DNA from: Mesostigma viride
Lineage: Eukaryota; Streptophyta; Mesostigmatophyceae; Mesostigmatales; Mesostigmataceae
Direction of reading: 5' to 3'
NCBI GenBank assembly: GCA_009746045.1
Contig: RPFO01000213.1
Coordinates: 350,564-414,563 of the forward strand
Length of the DNA: 64,000 nucleotides
Below the pieces are notes generated by a model. That model worked only from the letters and a program-made list of their open reading frames with translations, made no database searches and had not been told where the DNA came from. Position numbers and translations under genes: made by a program. Below, one piece after another: positions 10,430 to 22,075 of this stretch. Positions within the stretch are counted from its first letter, which is position 1. Each line of letters starts with the position of its first letter.

Positions 10430-12428
10430 ATTCGGATTTCTTTGAAAAGAGTTTCTCGAAGTGAGGCGGGGAATAAGGCCGCTCACGGGAGCCGCCTGGA
10501 TGGTCGGCTGAACCGGGCGGGTTTGGCAGATGTAACCGGATTTGGCTAATGGCTGGCGACCTGGAATTGTTAGTAGGGGCAGTGGCCCTATTGTGCTACA
10601 ATCTCGAAACAATCTTATGCTTAAAGTTTGACAGGGCCGGGTTTGTTGAACCGGTTTGTTGAATGATAATTAGAACCTTTCGGAAAGGGTATTTGATTGG
10701 TTGTTGTTTTTGTGGTACGGTAGGTGTCGCTACATTCTCAGGTTGGCGTGTTAAGTTAAGCTCGGTTGCTGATGTCAGCCCCGTGCTAGGGCAGTTTGAC
10801 TACTTTGGCGGCGTAGTGACATTGTTGTGGTCTTTTTTCTTGTAAACGTTGGCTGAGCGCCGACGGCTGAGGCTATGGCGGTACAAGAAGTGCCTCACCA
10901 GCCTTGCGCTCAGCATGGGTGCGGGGCTAAAATTTGTTAACCAAATTTCCGGCATCCATGATCCCTGGCTGCTTAAGGCGGTTGGGATTCATGGCTGCCA
11001 CTGGCCCGGAATTAATGTCCGGGTGATCGGGGTTTAAATGCGAAGCGGGGGCTGATGCATTATTTAATGGCTGGTTTGTTTGAAAGAAACGGCCAGCTGG
11101 CCGGGTTGGGCAAGGGCTAGCTTGCTTGATGGTTCCGTACCTGGGGATGCTTGCGCCTCGGGTTGGGCTGTCGGCAGGCTGGCCTGCCTTTGAGTTGTCT
11201 CGTACCTGGAAATGCTTGCATTCCGGGTTGGGCTTGGCTTGAGGGCCGCCGCGGCTCGGGGGGGTAAAAAATTTAAGTCACCGTTGTGGGACACGGAGCC
11301 TCGGCGCAGGAGGCAAGGGCTGAAAGCCAACTTGATTTCGTAATCAGTGGTATTTCCACTTTTTTGTACGGAAGGAGTGTTTATGTGCTCGGCACTAGGT
11401 TGGTTGCTCTTCAAAAAAGTTGTAAACTGGGCGTCGGCTGGAATCAGCGGCGCCAGTAAGCAGCTTTTGCTTTGACTTTGTGTTCCGCGACAGCACCCCT
11501 TAGCGGACCAGAGAAGAGGTCGGCAACGAGGTCAGCGGGGGCCCCCGAGTGGGGTCAAAAATGCGAGCTGTGTCGATTGACAGTGCATGAATTTTTGTGC
11601 ATTCACAGTCGCTGGGAATTAAATCTGTTTTCTGGCAACGGAGAGCGCCCATCGCGACAGGACAGCTTTTGACGGGAAAGGAAATGGTGCTTCTTTAGCG
11701 GACCGGAGGGCCAGGAAGGGGAGGTTGGGTAATCGCGAGCCATGCCTAAGGAGTTCTTAATAGCGGTTCTGTAACCGCTACCTGTCTGTATGCATCTACT
11801 TATTGTTTTAACAAAGATGCTGGTGACTATGGTGAGCAAACGGGTGTATGAATCGGATTTCTTTGAAAAGAGTTTCTCGAAGTGAGGCGGGGAATAAGGC
11901 CGCTCACGGGAGCCGCCTGGATGGTCGGCTGAACCGGGCGGGTTTGGCAGATGTAACCGGATTTGGCTAATGGCTGGCGACCTGGAATTGTTAGTAGGGG
12001 CAGTGGCCCTATTGTGCTACAATCTCGAAACAATCTTATGCTTAAAGTTTGACAGGGCCGGGTTTGTTGAACCGGTTTGTTGAATGATAATTAGAACCTT
12101 TCGGAAAGGGTATTTGATTGGTTGTTGTTTTTGTGGTACGGTAGGTGTCGCTACATTCTCAGGTTGGCGTGTTAAGTTAAGCTCGGTTGCTGATGTCAGC
12201 CCCGTGCTAGGGCAGTTTGACTACTTTGGCGGCGTAGTGACATTGTTGTGGTCTTTTTTCTTGTCCCACCCACCCACCCTCTTTGGTGGCCTGGTCTGCG
12301 CGGGTAATCGCGAGCCATGCCTAAGGAGTTCTTAATAGCGGTTCTGTAACCGCTACCTGTCTGTATGCATCTACTTATTGTTTTAACAAAGATGCTGGTG
12401 ACTATGGTGAGCAAACGGGTGTATGAAT
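10430..12428 (+). mobile_element. Split-direct-repeat element B (non-autonomous, DIRS/PAT/Ngaro-like layout)
   Basis: The order is A1 10432-10843 (412 bp), unique body 10844-11726 (883 bp), B1 11727-11853 (127 bp), A2 11853-12264 (412 bp), 37-bp spacer, B2 12302-12428 (127 bp). Paired segments appear identical or nearly so by eye. B1 meets A2 at AAT; A1 is preceded by ATT and B2 ends in AAT. The body has no convincing ORF and no RT, RNase H, methylase or tyrosine recombinase. Both A starts (TCGGATTTCTTTGAA) and the B core (ACTTATTGTTTTAA) match elements A and C. Confidence 0.82.
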
Positions 12429-13646
12429 GTCTTTTTCAGCTGTGCATGGTCTAAGTTGTTATAGTCATGCAGTTGCTGTCTCCCTTCTTTCTCTTGGGGC
12501 TGGCTTCTCGCCACCCCGAGAGTCAGCCTGACTTTTGTTTGTATATGCCATGCTTCTGCACGACCACAAGCGCAAACAACCCACGCACACAATCTTGCAG
12601 GTTTGAGTGGCGCGCCCATCACGCACTCTGATTTTCCCGTCGCTGAACACGGGACGCTACATCAAGTCATCAATTCAGCGATGTGCGGTCTGACTGCACC
12701 ATCAACATGCGGTTCTTCTCCGATATGACCAAGCTGCATGCGCTAGCTAGCAACACAGCCACGTACCGGTTCACGTACGGCTTCTCCTGATTCAGTTGAC
12801 AATTCAGACGACAACAACCCCAAGCAACTTTGATACGTATCGTCACGATTTCGGCATAAACGTCAAGTAACTGATCAAGCTAGTCTGGCGCATGGCCAGA
12901 CATCCCAGCAGCGGCCAGGACTACCTGCCTCACAGTACGTCGCCTGGCATCACAATGGATGTCCTCAATCCACCAAATGGACCGGTACGATCAACGGCTA
13001 TTATAGGCTTGCCGGATCCACCCTCTATGAATGTTGAGCGGATATAAGCTGCTCTCAAGGAACGGGTGTAGGGTTGTTCATGAAACTGGTGTAACCCAGG
13101 GCGGATGCCTGAAATCATATAGGCTGAAGCTTAAGGCCTGGCGGGACCAGCTCATGAACGCTTCTATAGCCCTGTGTTCCATCTTAGTTAGGGCTCTAGG
13201 CCCGACCGAGGGATCCCTCGGTAGAATAGGAGGGCCTTACGCCCGCCCGGTTCCTCGGCCCGGTAGATAGTTCTAAAGGGACCAAGGTCTTACTTAGGGC
13301 TGGACACTTGGGCCGGCGACCTAAGGAAACAAATCCTGCCGGGGCAGGTCTATCCGTGGGGAGAGTCCCTATTCGAGCGCGGCCCCCCTCCGATCGCTAG
13401 TGCCCAGGATCGTGCCCCTCGATCGCTGTGGCTAGGATCGTGCGCGCCCGCCGTCCGATCGTGCCCCCGATCGTGCGCGCCCGCCTCGAATCACTATATA
13501 GGGTGGGCTCCAGCGGATACCCGGCTTGATGCGTGACTAAGGGAACTTAGCCTAGGGAGAAGAAGGCAACGAGGCCAAGGTCTGGATAGCGCATGAGCCA
13601 AACTATTTGTACCCTTCGCTTGAAGGGAGTGGGCTCCCTTCCCCGA
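12429..13646. other. 3' internal region of LTR element 1, no gene recognised
   Basis: No pol domains recognised. GATCGTGC-type short repeats cluster at 13390-13485. TCCCTTCCCCGATAGGGGGGGAGGAG leads into the 3' LTR. Confidence 0.4.
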
Positions 13647-13660
13647 TAGGGGGGGAGGAG
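13647..13660 (+). promoter_or_regulatory. Polypurine tract of element 1
   Basis: AGGGGGGGAGGAG sits immediately before the 3' LTR, the place where plus-strand synthesis is primed. The same GGGGGGAGGAG core abuts the 3' LTR of element 2. Confidence 0.8.
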
Positions 13661-14400
13661 TGTAGCGTGCCGACTAGGGTCGAGCCTAGCCAGCACGAGG
13701 AAGTTTGGCAAAAGAAATATGGTATAAAAAGATACGTGCAAAAAGCGATAGATACCTAAGGTGGTTAACGTTGAAGTCCATACCTTGCGGCACATGCACC
13801 TCTGCATGTGTATACGAGGGTGCCGACAGTCGATATCTAGAGTAATATTGGTGACATTGGGATATATATCGATGGATGTGTGTCCGATGGCATAACGTAA
13901 CGATGGTTACCACGGACATATGGTTAGTAGAGGTCGATCAGCCCTATATGTTCGACCCGTAGTTCGGCACACTACAATGAACTTCAGGCCGTAACTTAGT
14001 GACGGGTGAATTTGGGCCACACAAGTGGATCAGCCAGCTGGACTGCCGAGTGCCGACCTAGTGGCACTGGCAGCTTGGCATAAAGGCGTGCGAGGACGAT
14101 GGACAAGACAGTCGTCCTCCAATCCGCCGACTCATCCACCTAGCTCAGTTAATCTGAGCTACGAATCTATTCCTTTTAATACAATCGTGTTCGACACATA
14201 ACCTTGTACAACTGCAATTGCAAGAATACAAGAAGGTAATTAATATAATGCCTCTGGGCCTACGTTGTGATGACAGCAAGTAGCCCATAGCTTAGTGATT
14301 TCCCTTCCTACTCAGGCAGGCAACAAACCGGGACCATAGTCCCGCGTAGATAGAAACGATCTTTCCCAACGTGCCTGGCCGATGGGTTTGGCACGTTACA
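13661..14400 (+). repeat. 3' LTR of element 1 (740 bp)
   Basis: Pairs with 4360-5078 and is 21 bp longer through small insertions, for example GTGAATTTG after GACGG. TATA box at 13723-13730. Followed by the target duplication CAAGC. Confidence 0.93.
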
Positions 14401-14840
14401 CAAGCTCCAGGAGCTGGAAGACACGCGCCGCGAGGCCGCTGACCGCGACCGTCGCCGCTGCCAGATCATCCTCAGGCGCTTCGAAATGCAGCCGGAGGAG
14501 ACCCCAGACTAGCTCTCTTCTCGACGAGCTGAAGAAACAACTCCTGGCGTGCATGGAGCTGCCAGGTGCGGCACTGCAGGTCGCCTACCGCCTGCCCCAT
14601 CCACGGGCCAAGGCTGGGCCCCCTCCAGTGGTCCTCACCTTCAGCGACATCACAGCCCGTCGGAGTTCGGTTCCTCTCTTGCCGCAAGAAGCTGGTGGAC
14701 ACCTCCTGGTTGCTTGACGACGACCTGACGCCAGCCCAGCAGCAGCAACGCCGCGATCAGAGGCCCGACTACATCGATCCGCCACAAGACCAACCCCGAG
14801 AAGCCCCAAGTGTACTGGCGGGGCGGGGACCTTGATGTCA
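14401..14840 (+). pseudogene. LINE ORF1 pseudogene, 3' piece (RRM-like and C-terminal domain)
   Basis: Continues the frame broken at 4359, reads LQELEDTRREAADRDRRR, then stops at TAG near 14510. The RRM-like region follows in shifted frames: LPHPRAKAGPPPVVLTFSD, then CRKKLVDTSWLLDDDLTPAQQQQRR. The same blocks occur at 17503-17731, 37664-38841 and 42446-42793. In L1 ORF1p this region is the RNA-binding RRM plus C-terminal domain. Several frameshifts make it a relic. Confidence 0.65.
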
Positions 14841-16100
14841 ACAAGAAACTACATGGAAGCCCCCCCGGGCTTCCCCGGGATAGAGCACTCCAGCTAGTTG
14901 GCGAGCTGGGGGCAATCGATGATGGGATATAGCTAGCTTAGGCATTACAGCACTTGAAACGATATTAGCGCACAGCGTTATAGTACCTTCAATTAGCTCT
15001 GGCAGGAGGGGGGACATTCCCCCCTAAAATCGTACATGAGCGTACTCCAGAGTTTGGCCTACGGCTGCGCCGCCCGGCGCCAGCCAAAGTGAAAAATGGC
15101 TGAGTGCGCTCTGTCAGCCAAAAGGCTGCGCCGGATCGACTTGGGAGTGTGCTACGTGCTACGTGGCTTGTACGACACGTGGCACTTTTAATTGTAGAAT
15201 CTCTTAGTAGAAGCTCTTAGTAAGCGATAGTATTAGCATATTCTCCAAGTAGAAGAATATTAATGATTTTGTACTGCAGTGCTCCGGCTTCAGGCTGGTT
15301 GTTGGTGCAACGGTGGTCTGCAACTCAAGAATGACGTCAAGCCGGCGGAAATTCGATGCCTATTGCATGCCTGACGCCAGGTCCAGTGTCAGAATCAACA
15401 ACAACAACCTGACGCCTGCCTGAAAGTTGATACGTCTTCCTAGAATCAACCAATACTTGGTAAGTTCTCAGCGTAAGTTGTAAGTACAGCAGGGCCAAAG
15501 CGGACTCCTGCACTTAAAATCAAACGCCTGACCGAGCTAGCGGGATCACCAGAGCACACTCCTTTCCTAAAACCAGGCGCCGGACCGGCGGTAGAGGAGT
15601 TAGCTCCACAAAGTTTTTCTTCGCGCCGCCCTAAGAATTTCGACTGGAGTACACTCCGTCGCAAAAATTCTGCCGCCGGACACATTTTTTCCCGTTTTTG
15701 GAGTCCGCTCCACGTCCGGAGGTGCCGCGCCGGACACACGAGTGAGTGTGCTGTTTTGGCTGGATGTCCCCGGCCCTCCTGCTGAGTCTGACACCTTGTG
15801 GTCATCAGCTTGCGCCTTAATTAGCCGACGTCTTGAGCCCACCTCACATTTGTAGCATATAAGCTGTGCGTCAGCCTACCAGCTACCTATGGTATTGCAC
15901 CGGTTGTATTGCACCCATAGTGTTGCGCCCCGGCATGATGCACCATGCCGTGGAGAGAGCGCTCTGTGGCCTGCCCACTTGCGGCAGTGAGAGAAGCTAG
16001 GGCGCCCTCCCTCCTTCTCGCTGTGTATATAGGGTTGAAGGTTCCTTTACTCTGTATTGGCACCCACGTGACGCAGTCACGTGCTTATTAATTAATTAAT
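14841..16100. other. No gene recognised; ~50-bp degenerate repeats at 15490-15760
   Basis: Units contain GAGYACACTCC or GACTCC, then AAAA, then TCTGCCGCCGGAC. About four diverged copies are visible. A GGCGCAGCC-type inverted motif lies near 15060-15135. A TATATAGGGTTGAAGG stretch at 16025 precedes the LINE fragment. Confidence 0.4.
16060..16100 (+). repeat. LINE 3'-end hairpin and (TTAA)n tail, copy 1
   Basis: The 19-bp palindrome CACGTGACGCAGTCACGTG is followed by TTAATTAATTAA. The same pair occurs at 16973-17005 and, reversed, at 39900-39945. Confidence 0.7.
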
Positions 16101-16109
16101 GCATGCATA

Positions 16110-17005
16110 ACAGAAAAGATGCCATGGAATATGCCACAGAATGCCCACCCACGCTCCGCCTCTTAAACGATGCCGAGGTCAACTACCCTCCTTCCGGCCG
16201 CTTCAATCAAGCTGCTCGGCAGTTGGCTTCCCGACTGCGAGGACCACATGACGACACGGATTGGCATGGCGTGGGCGCACCTGACCATGACCACCGCCGC
16301 TGGTGGAGCAACCCCGCCCTACCCCGGATCGTCAAGCGTGACCTCTTCAAGGTCGTCATTCTGACGATCCTGACCTACGGCGCCGAGACCTGGACACTGA
16401 CACAGGAGATGGAGCAACGACTCGACGGCGCCGTCACCAAGATGCTGCGCAAGGACCCCTTTGGTTTGCACATTAGTAATGAGGATTTGTACGCTGATTT
16501 GCCCTATGTTTCCCACATTATTAGGCACAGGCGCCTGGGCCTAGCCGGGCACCTGGCCCGCACAGATCAGGTAGATAGATACATCAGATAGACTAGCTGG
16601 CACCAAGCCCGCCCAGCCTGGGCGATATGTCATCACCTGCATGGCGTGCCCCCGGCCGCGCGCGGCAGGGCCGCCACCCGTGGACTTTCGTGATAGACTC
16701 GGCATGGACATGTGCCACACTAGACGTGACGGGCTCACACCCGGGCAGCCTGAGTCCTGGTTTGTCTGTAATATGGAGGTAGATGGTGCGCAAGGATAGA
16801 TGGCAAGTAGTGATGAAGGAGACCACCCCCAAGCCTGTGGGGGCTCTGCGTGTGACCAAGTATGGCATTCATAGCGATTCGGGCCGCGGTGCCCACACCC
16901 CTGTAACTAGGACCTAGATAGCTTTCACCATCCATTCCATCCCATGTTCCCCTCCCACTGAGGACTTATGCTCACGTGACGCAGTCACGTGTCTCTTAAT
17001 TAATT
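16110..17005 (+). pseudogene. LINE ORF2 C-terminal fragment with 3' end (5'-truncated)
   Basis: The frame 16103-16591 contains LTILTYGAETWTL, TKMLRKD and SHIIRHRRLGLAGHLARTDQVD. These match the region after the RT palm in L1/RTE-like ORF2 and are paralogous to 40136-40818. Beyond the stop, RDGLTPGQPE and neighbouring frames continue the ORF2 C terminus in decayed form. The copy ends with the CACGTGAC palindrome and a (TTAA)n tail. There is no endonuclease or RT palm, as expected from 5' truncation on insertion. Confidence 0.7.
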
Positions 17006-17110
17006 AATTAATGCTACAGAATTAAAAAATTAAATTAAATTATAACATGCCTCCGTGGGGAGATTAATTAATTAATTAATTAATTAATTAATTAATTAAT
17101 TATCAACATC
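17005..17110. repeat. (TTAA)n / AATT-rich tails, back to back
   Basis: Tails of the plus-strand LINE fragment and of the minus-strand fragment that follows meet here. A pure TTAATTAA run covers about 17062-17102. Confidence 0.75.
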
Positions 17111-17731
17111 GCTCCGTTGGGAGTCAATGTAGCACAAATCCCTGAGAAGGGGCATATGGCTTTTAATACATCCTATAGGCTACTTCATGCAAGGGTGGGA
17201 ATGTAAGCTACCTCTGCTCTAGGTGCACCAGGGCACCCGCACCACCATGCTGTCTCAGGTTCAACCCGCCTAGGGGGGGGATCCTGGCACGGGGGAGGAA
17301 GATCATCATGGCTATACAAGGGCTAGGGCATGGCTTCTCGGCAGAGAGCATCTCTCTGCATCAGCATAGCATGGCTAAATTCTTAATGCAACATCCATGG
17401 GGGTCCCATTATAGACAAAGCATGGCTAAATGTTGAAGGCATCATCCATGGGGGCCATTATGGGCGCACATGCGCGGGGGCCACATGCTAGGCTAAGCCT
17501 TACTAATCTACACTACTGGTATATATATTCCTATAGTCTGAGGTGGCAGGAGGGGGCTGCCAGGGCTTGTGGTCAACGTGGATGACCGCCCCCCTCCAGT
17601 ATACCGGCTTCCCCCTTGCGCTCTGCCGGAGCTGAAGGTAGGTCGGCCATAGCTCGCGTCGCCGCTGTTGCTGGGCCAGGGTCAAGTCGTCGTCCAGCGT
17701 GAAGCGAGTCTCCGAGAGCTTCTTGCGGCAT
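17103..17731 (-). pseudogene. LINE ORF1 fragment with own 3' UTR and TTAA tail
   Basis: Minus strand 17731-17503 reads CRKKLSETRFTLDDDLTLAQQQRRRELWPTYLQLRQ and then KPVYWRGAVIHV, the end of the ORF1 RRM and its C-terminal domain. About 390 bp of 3' UTR follows and ends at TCCCAACGGAG next to the TTAA tail. The same ORF1 end plus UTR occurs at 42010-42790. The 5' side is cut at 17732 by an inverted-repeat terminus. Confidence 0.7.
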
Positions 17732-17810
17732 TTAACCCTTAAATGGTACTGACTGATATTTATAGCGGGCAGTACCAACTGCCCGCTACAAATAGCGGAC
17801 AGTTGGTTGG
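17732..17810. repeat. MITE-like terminus TTAACCCTTAAATGGTA with GC-rich hairpin
   Basis: The 17-bp end is the inverse of the end at 37658-37674. Next to it are ACTGACTGATATTTATA and a hairpin with AGCGGGCAGT and ACTGCCCGCT, also present at 37264-37300. 17811-18767 shows no gene. Confidence 0.5.
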
Positions 17811-18767
17811 GAGCATAACGCCAATGCCAGTAGGTATTTCCATGATATTTTTAGCCAGGCGTCTTCAGCTAGATGTGTACTACGTCCCGTACCTAAACAT
17901 CACTACATTCTGACAAGTACACAGGGCCGGACTAATTATTGACCAAAGTACAAGGGGTACCCTTTTAAATGGGACGAAAACGTGAATGTAAAATATTGAC
18001 ATCCGTGCAGATTTGCCGCCATGGCGGTGCAGAAAACTGACTGGCGCAGGAGCGTCGATGCATGGATTCGTTCCAAAATTTGTAGGCACACTTTATACAT
18101 CATAAGGATGCTATAGACCTAGTTGCGCAACCTCTTACGAGGCGCGCAATCATCTCGGGCTGGTTTTTATTGCGTCAACACGCGTTCACTACCACGGGGA
18201 TGCCGATGAAGCTAGCACTTGGTATTTGCCGTTTTATCATTGAATATTTCGCAACGATTAACTTTCTTATGATGTATATCGCATATTTCATCAGCGCTGT
18301 GGGCCAGGGAAGCCTCGGGGCATCGTTTCTGTAATGAGCTTGCTACCTGTCAGACAGCCTTTTTTGCGGTAGTTGGACCTGGCGCAGTTTGCAGTCCCTG
18401 CCGCTGCCGTGAAGGACTTGTGGTTTTATCGTTCGGTAAGTAATCCCGGACTTATTAGTAAGGTTTCGTGGTGTTAAAGCTCCCTCCTTACTACTTTTAT
18501 GTAATGGTTTGTCGTGGTGGCTGTGTACAACCATTTCGCCCAGTTTATCATCCGTGTGCTCATGGTTAGCTGCGTCTTCATCCTATATACTAGAGTAACG
18601 ATCGATGTAATGCTTAAATATTTTGTGCATGGTATTGTGATGGGTTTTCTTGCCTACATTCTTTGGAAAGATGGTAACTTGGCCAGGTTTTGGTTAGCTT
18701 TTTGGTTTTGTTAGTAGAGGACACCCCATAGCCAGTCAGTAGCAGCTAGTATGATAAAGCCCAGCAT

Positions 18768-19439
18768 TGTTACGTCCCGGCCCTTTTGGACGGACGTAAC
18801 AATGGAATAAATTATGTAGTTTGACTTGTTGTCATGATCCGTAGGACTTTGGGACTCATTTCGGGACTTAATTTGGGAATTGTCCCTTGGTCAGGACTTT
18901 TGTATGGAACTATGACAGTTTGGGTGATTCGGACCAGTTATTTTGGGCCTAGGTTGTTGTATGCGTGTATCTTCTAGGGGCCGGTGCAGTCGCGCCGCGC
19001 TGCGTACTTTATAGCTAGTTGAGATATTGTACTCATGCGTGGATTCTGTAGGCGAGGGTCGATGTCGACCCGAGGATCTTGTGTGGACTGCATGCTTTGG
19101 AAGGTCGGCGCCATGTCGGCGCCCCTTGCCAGCGTAGTGGCAGACCTAGGTGAAATTGGTCCGAGGACGAGAGTCTCGTCCTCTTGGTTTGATGAATGAT
19201 AAGTGCGAATACGCCTACACATTAAACCTGGGGCAACTATCCATTTGTAATTGGTATTGCTAGCCATTATAAGTGTGTATGAAGTAGCTTGGCATCAAGT
19301 CGCGGTGCCAGATATCTCACGACCCCAGTCGTGAAGCGCAATCTGCATTAGGCCACCTTGAATCTTCCTAATTCCGGCATGGTAGATCTTTCGCTACGTT
19401 CCTAGCTCAGGCTAGGGGTGTCTGGGCTGGGACGTAACA
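18768..19439 (+). repeat. 5' LTR of element 2 (672 bp)
   Basis: Near-identical to 28192-28863; A/G at about 18838 and T/C at about 18912 are the visible differences. Ends form an 11-bp inverted repeat. Confidence 0.95.
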
Positions 19440-19440
19440 C

Positions 19441-19453
19441 TGGTTATCGGAGG
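19441..19453 (+). promoter_or_regulatory. Primer-binding site of element 2
   Basis: TGGTTATCGGAGG begins one base after the LTR. It equals the element 1 site except for one extra T. Confidence 0.6.
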
Positions 19454-19539
19454 AAATGTGCTGGAGAGGTCAGCTAACTCTCGCGGAGAGGGTTAGGGAA
19501 GCCAATTAGGAAACCAAGGCGGTGCTTGGCGTAGATAGA

Positions 19540-19795
19540 GGTTCCGGAATTCAACGATTGCTGACAGGTCGGCGGCCAGCCCGCAAAGGGATTCAACGAC
19601 GACCTAGGCAGCAAGCGGCCAGTCCGGGATACTCGGCGGGGCTAGCCTTAGCCCTGTGGTGAGGTGCTATCGACAATAGCTGCCAAATGTTACCCCTGTT
19701 TTCAACGACACTTGGTGGCGGCCAGGGCTCTGCCTTCAACGACATCAGGTGGCGGCCAGCTCAGGGGTCATCAACGATATTGACGATGGTACGTC
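19540..19795 (+). repeat. Leader repeats with TTCAACGA...GGCGGCCAG
   Basis: Five imperfect units begin TTCAACGA or ATCAACGA, and most end (G)CGGCCAG, at spacings of about 35-80 bp. They lie in the untranslated leader between the primer site and gag. Function is unknown. 19796-20671 has no recognised gene. Confidence 0.6.
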
Positions 19796-20807
19796 CCCTA
19801 GTTTAGATTTATCCTTCTAGACGCTTGCCTTCTCTCCGGGTCCGCACGCGTAGGGGGTTCTTGTTATACGTTGTGCCTCTACAGGTTGTGAATGTCGTTG
19901 GTGCGAATGGAAGTTGCGGATGACGACCATTCATTGTTTGACCTGTCGTGGGGGTGGATACCGTCTGGCTGTTGCCGACTGTGTTGACGGTGTCTACCTC
20001 CGTGTGCTTATTGTATAGCCCTCTGCCGCGGAAGGCTGGGGCGTGTGCTGTGCTAGACTCCGTGCCCTTCCTCGTTTGTTTAAGGTCACTGCATTTAGAG
20101 GTAGCCTGGGATTCCCCTTTCTTTCCGTCTTGCAAGCTTCTGCTAGCCTATAATGCATTACGTCCCTACAGGGCATGTGAGGAATACATTAGTTAAGGAT
20201 AAGGGCTCTATTGCCAGGTGGAAGGGATTTGATAATCTAGGAGATGCAGATAAGTCTAGTAAGGAACACATGCCATTGCCTGAGGGTATGCACACCACTT
20301 GTGAATGCTATAAGCCACCCACGCACAGCAAGGGAGACAGCAGTCAGGAGGAGGGGGACAGCAGTTACAGTTACCTTCTCCCAGCTGACCATTGGCTCTA
20401 GCAGACAATAGAGGGGATTATTACTAGGGAATAGTACTAGGTCCTACATATATAAGATCTATAGCACGTGGTTGCCCTCTCTCCCTCTCTCTCTTTCTTT
20501 CTGGGGAGGTGTTGCCTGCAGTGTAAGGTATCGGTACGAGCACCATCAGTGCCACGAAAACGGAGAGAACCTGTCAACAGCGAGATAGAACAGGTAGACA
20601 ACCACGAGCAAGGTATAGAGGTGGTAGAGGTACCACCGCACGTCCAAGTAGGGACAGGTACAGGTGAGGTCATGGAGAGACCTGCGGAAGGCTCCCCACG
20701 ATCCACCAGAGACCAGGGCCGCAGAGATTCATCAGATGAAGACAGTCCAGACTCCAGGTTGGAACAAGGGGGGGACGGGCGCAGCCAGGAGATGCTCCAG
20801 CAGGGTT

Positions 20808-21014
<207 letters not shown>

Positions 21015-22075
21015 GACCACAGTGGCCGCGGCGGTATCCTGAGCAGACAGGGCACGAGAATGAAAACACGCAGTACTACCGTTATCATGCTCAGCTAGCC
21101 ACGGAGCGACCATCGCAGCCCTGGGCTGGGCGCGGCCGCTCCATGGGACCTCCGCCAGCCACAACACACCGGGGCAGGCGTCGAGTGTCCTTTGGCCGTA
21201 CTTCCCTACTACCCATGGTGTTGTGGAACTCTGAGGATGACGGGGAGGACACCGGGGCAGATGGCGAATTCGGCGATTTGGAGGGGGCCGTGGAGGATAT
21301 CGAGGAACCAGGGGCACAGGACCCTCCCTTTGGAGCTCATAGGCCACGGGTCTGGCTAGGGGGTGACAGAAGCAGCGCCACCGCACACGACGAGGGGACT
21401 CAGACACCCGTCCAGCGACACGTCCCCCAACCGCAGCGACCTCGGGCGCAGGACAGCAGCATGGTCCACTCGCCTGCGGTCGTCGGCAACCTGAATTTCA
21501 GCAGGGTGGCATTGGATGACCCGGGGTATGAACACCCCTCATCAGTACAGGTGCGGCGGACACATGGTACGCCGTCCAGATCCGGTTCTCTCCCCCGGTC
21601 GCAGCCCCCAGCATTCGGCTCCATCTCCTACAGAGAGATCGGTGGGCCTACGATCAACACGGTAAGGGCCCCACCGATGCCCACTTTCAAGAATGTACCC
21701 AAGCTGCATGCGGATATGAAACCGCGAGAGGTCGACGAATGGGGACGCATGTGGCAACAGCAGTATACCGTCTGGCGCAACCACCACAGTTGGGAACTTG
21801 CCACCCGCGATCTGATCCCGCATGTTGTCAACACGTGCATGGATCCTTCGGTGGTGAGCATCTTGAACTGTGAGAGCATCGCATCCCAGTCGTACCCGCA
21901 AACCGTGGAGGAGTTGATGGACAGGGTGCGCCCCAAGTTGGTACCCCCAGACGCGGAGATCCACGAGCGACTCGCCTTCGGCAAGCTGCGCCAGGGGACC
22001 ACGCCGTATCGCGAGTTTCTGTCCAAGTTTGAGTCCAGCGCCGCTTACCTGACCGACATGACCTGGTACGAGTAC

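Larger units (their letters stand above)
4360..14400 (+). mobile_element. LTR retrotransposon 1, complete termini, TSD CAAGC, coding region broken
   Basis: Two LTRs (4360-5078 and 13661-14400) begin TGTAGCGTGCC and end GGCACGTTACA. The flanks are CAAGC at 4355-4359 and CAAGC at 14401-14405, a 5-bp target duplication. A primer-binding-like site follows the 5' LTR, and a G-rich purine tract abuts the 3' LTR. The only retroviral-type coding trace is a frameshifted gag with a CCHC knuckle; no RT, RNase H or integrase was found. The internal region also carries two split-direct-repeat elements and a Harbinger MITE. Gag, PBS and purine tract resemble those of the element at 18768-28863, so both belong to one family, probably Ty3/gypsy-like; that placement is inference. 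Confidence 0.92.

Noticed and set aside
16735-16935. Short frames beginning MDGESYLGPSYRG at 16.7 and 42.8 kb
   Set aside because: They are the antisense of the decayed LINE ORF2 C terminus present as an inverted pair.
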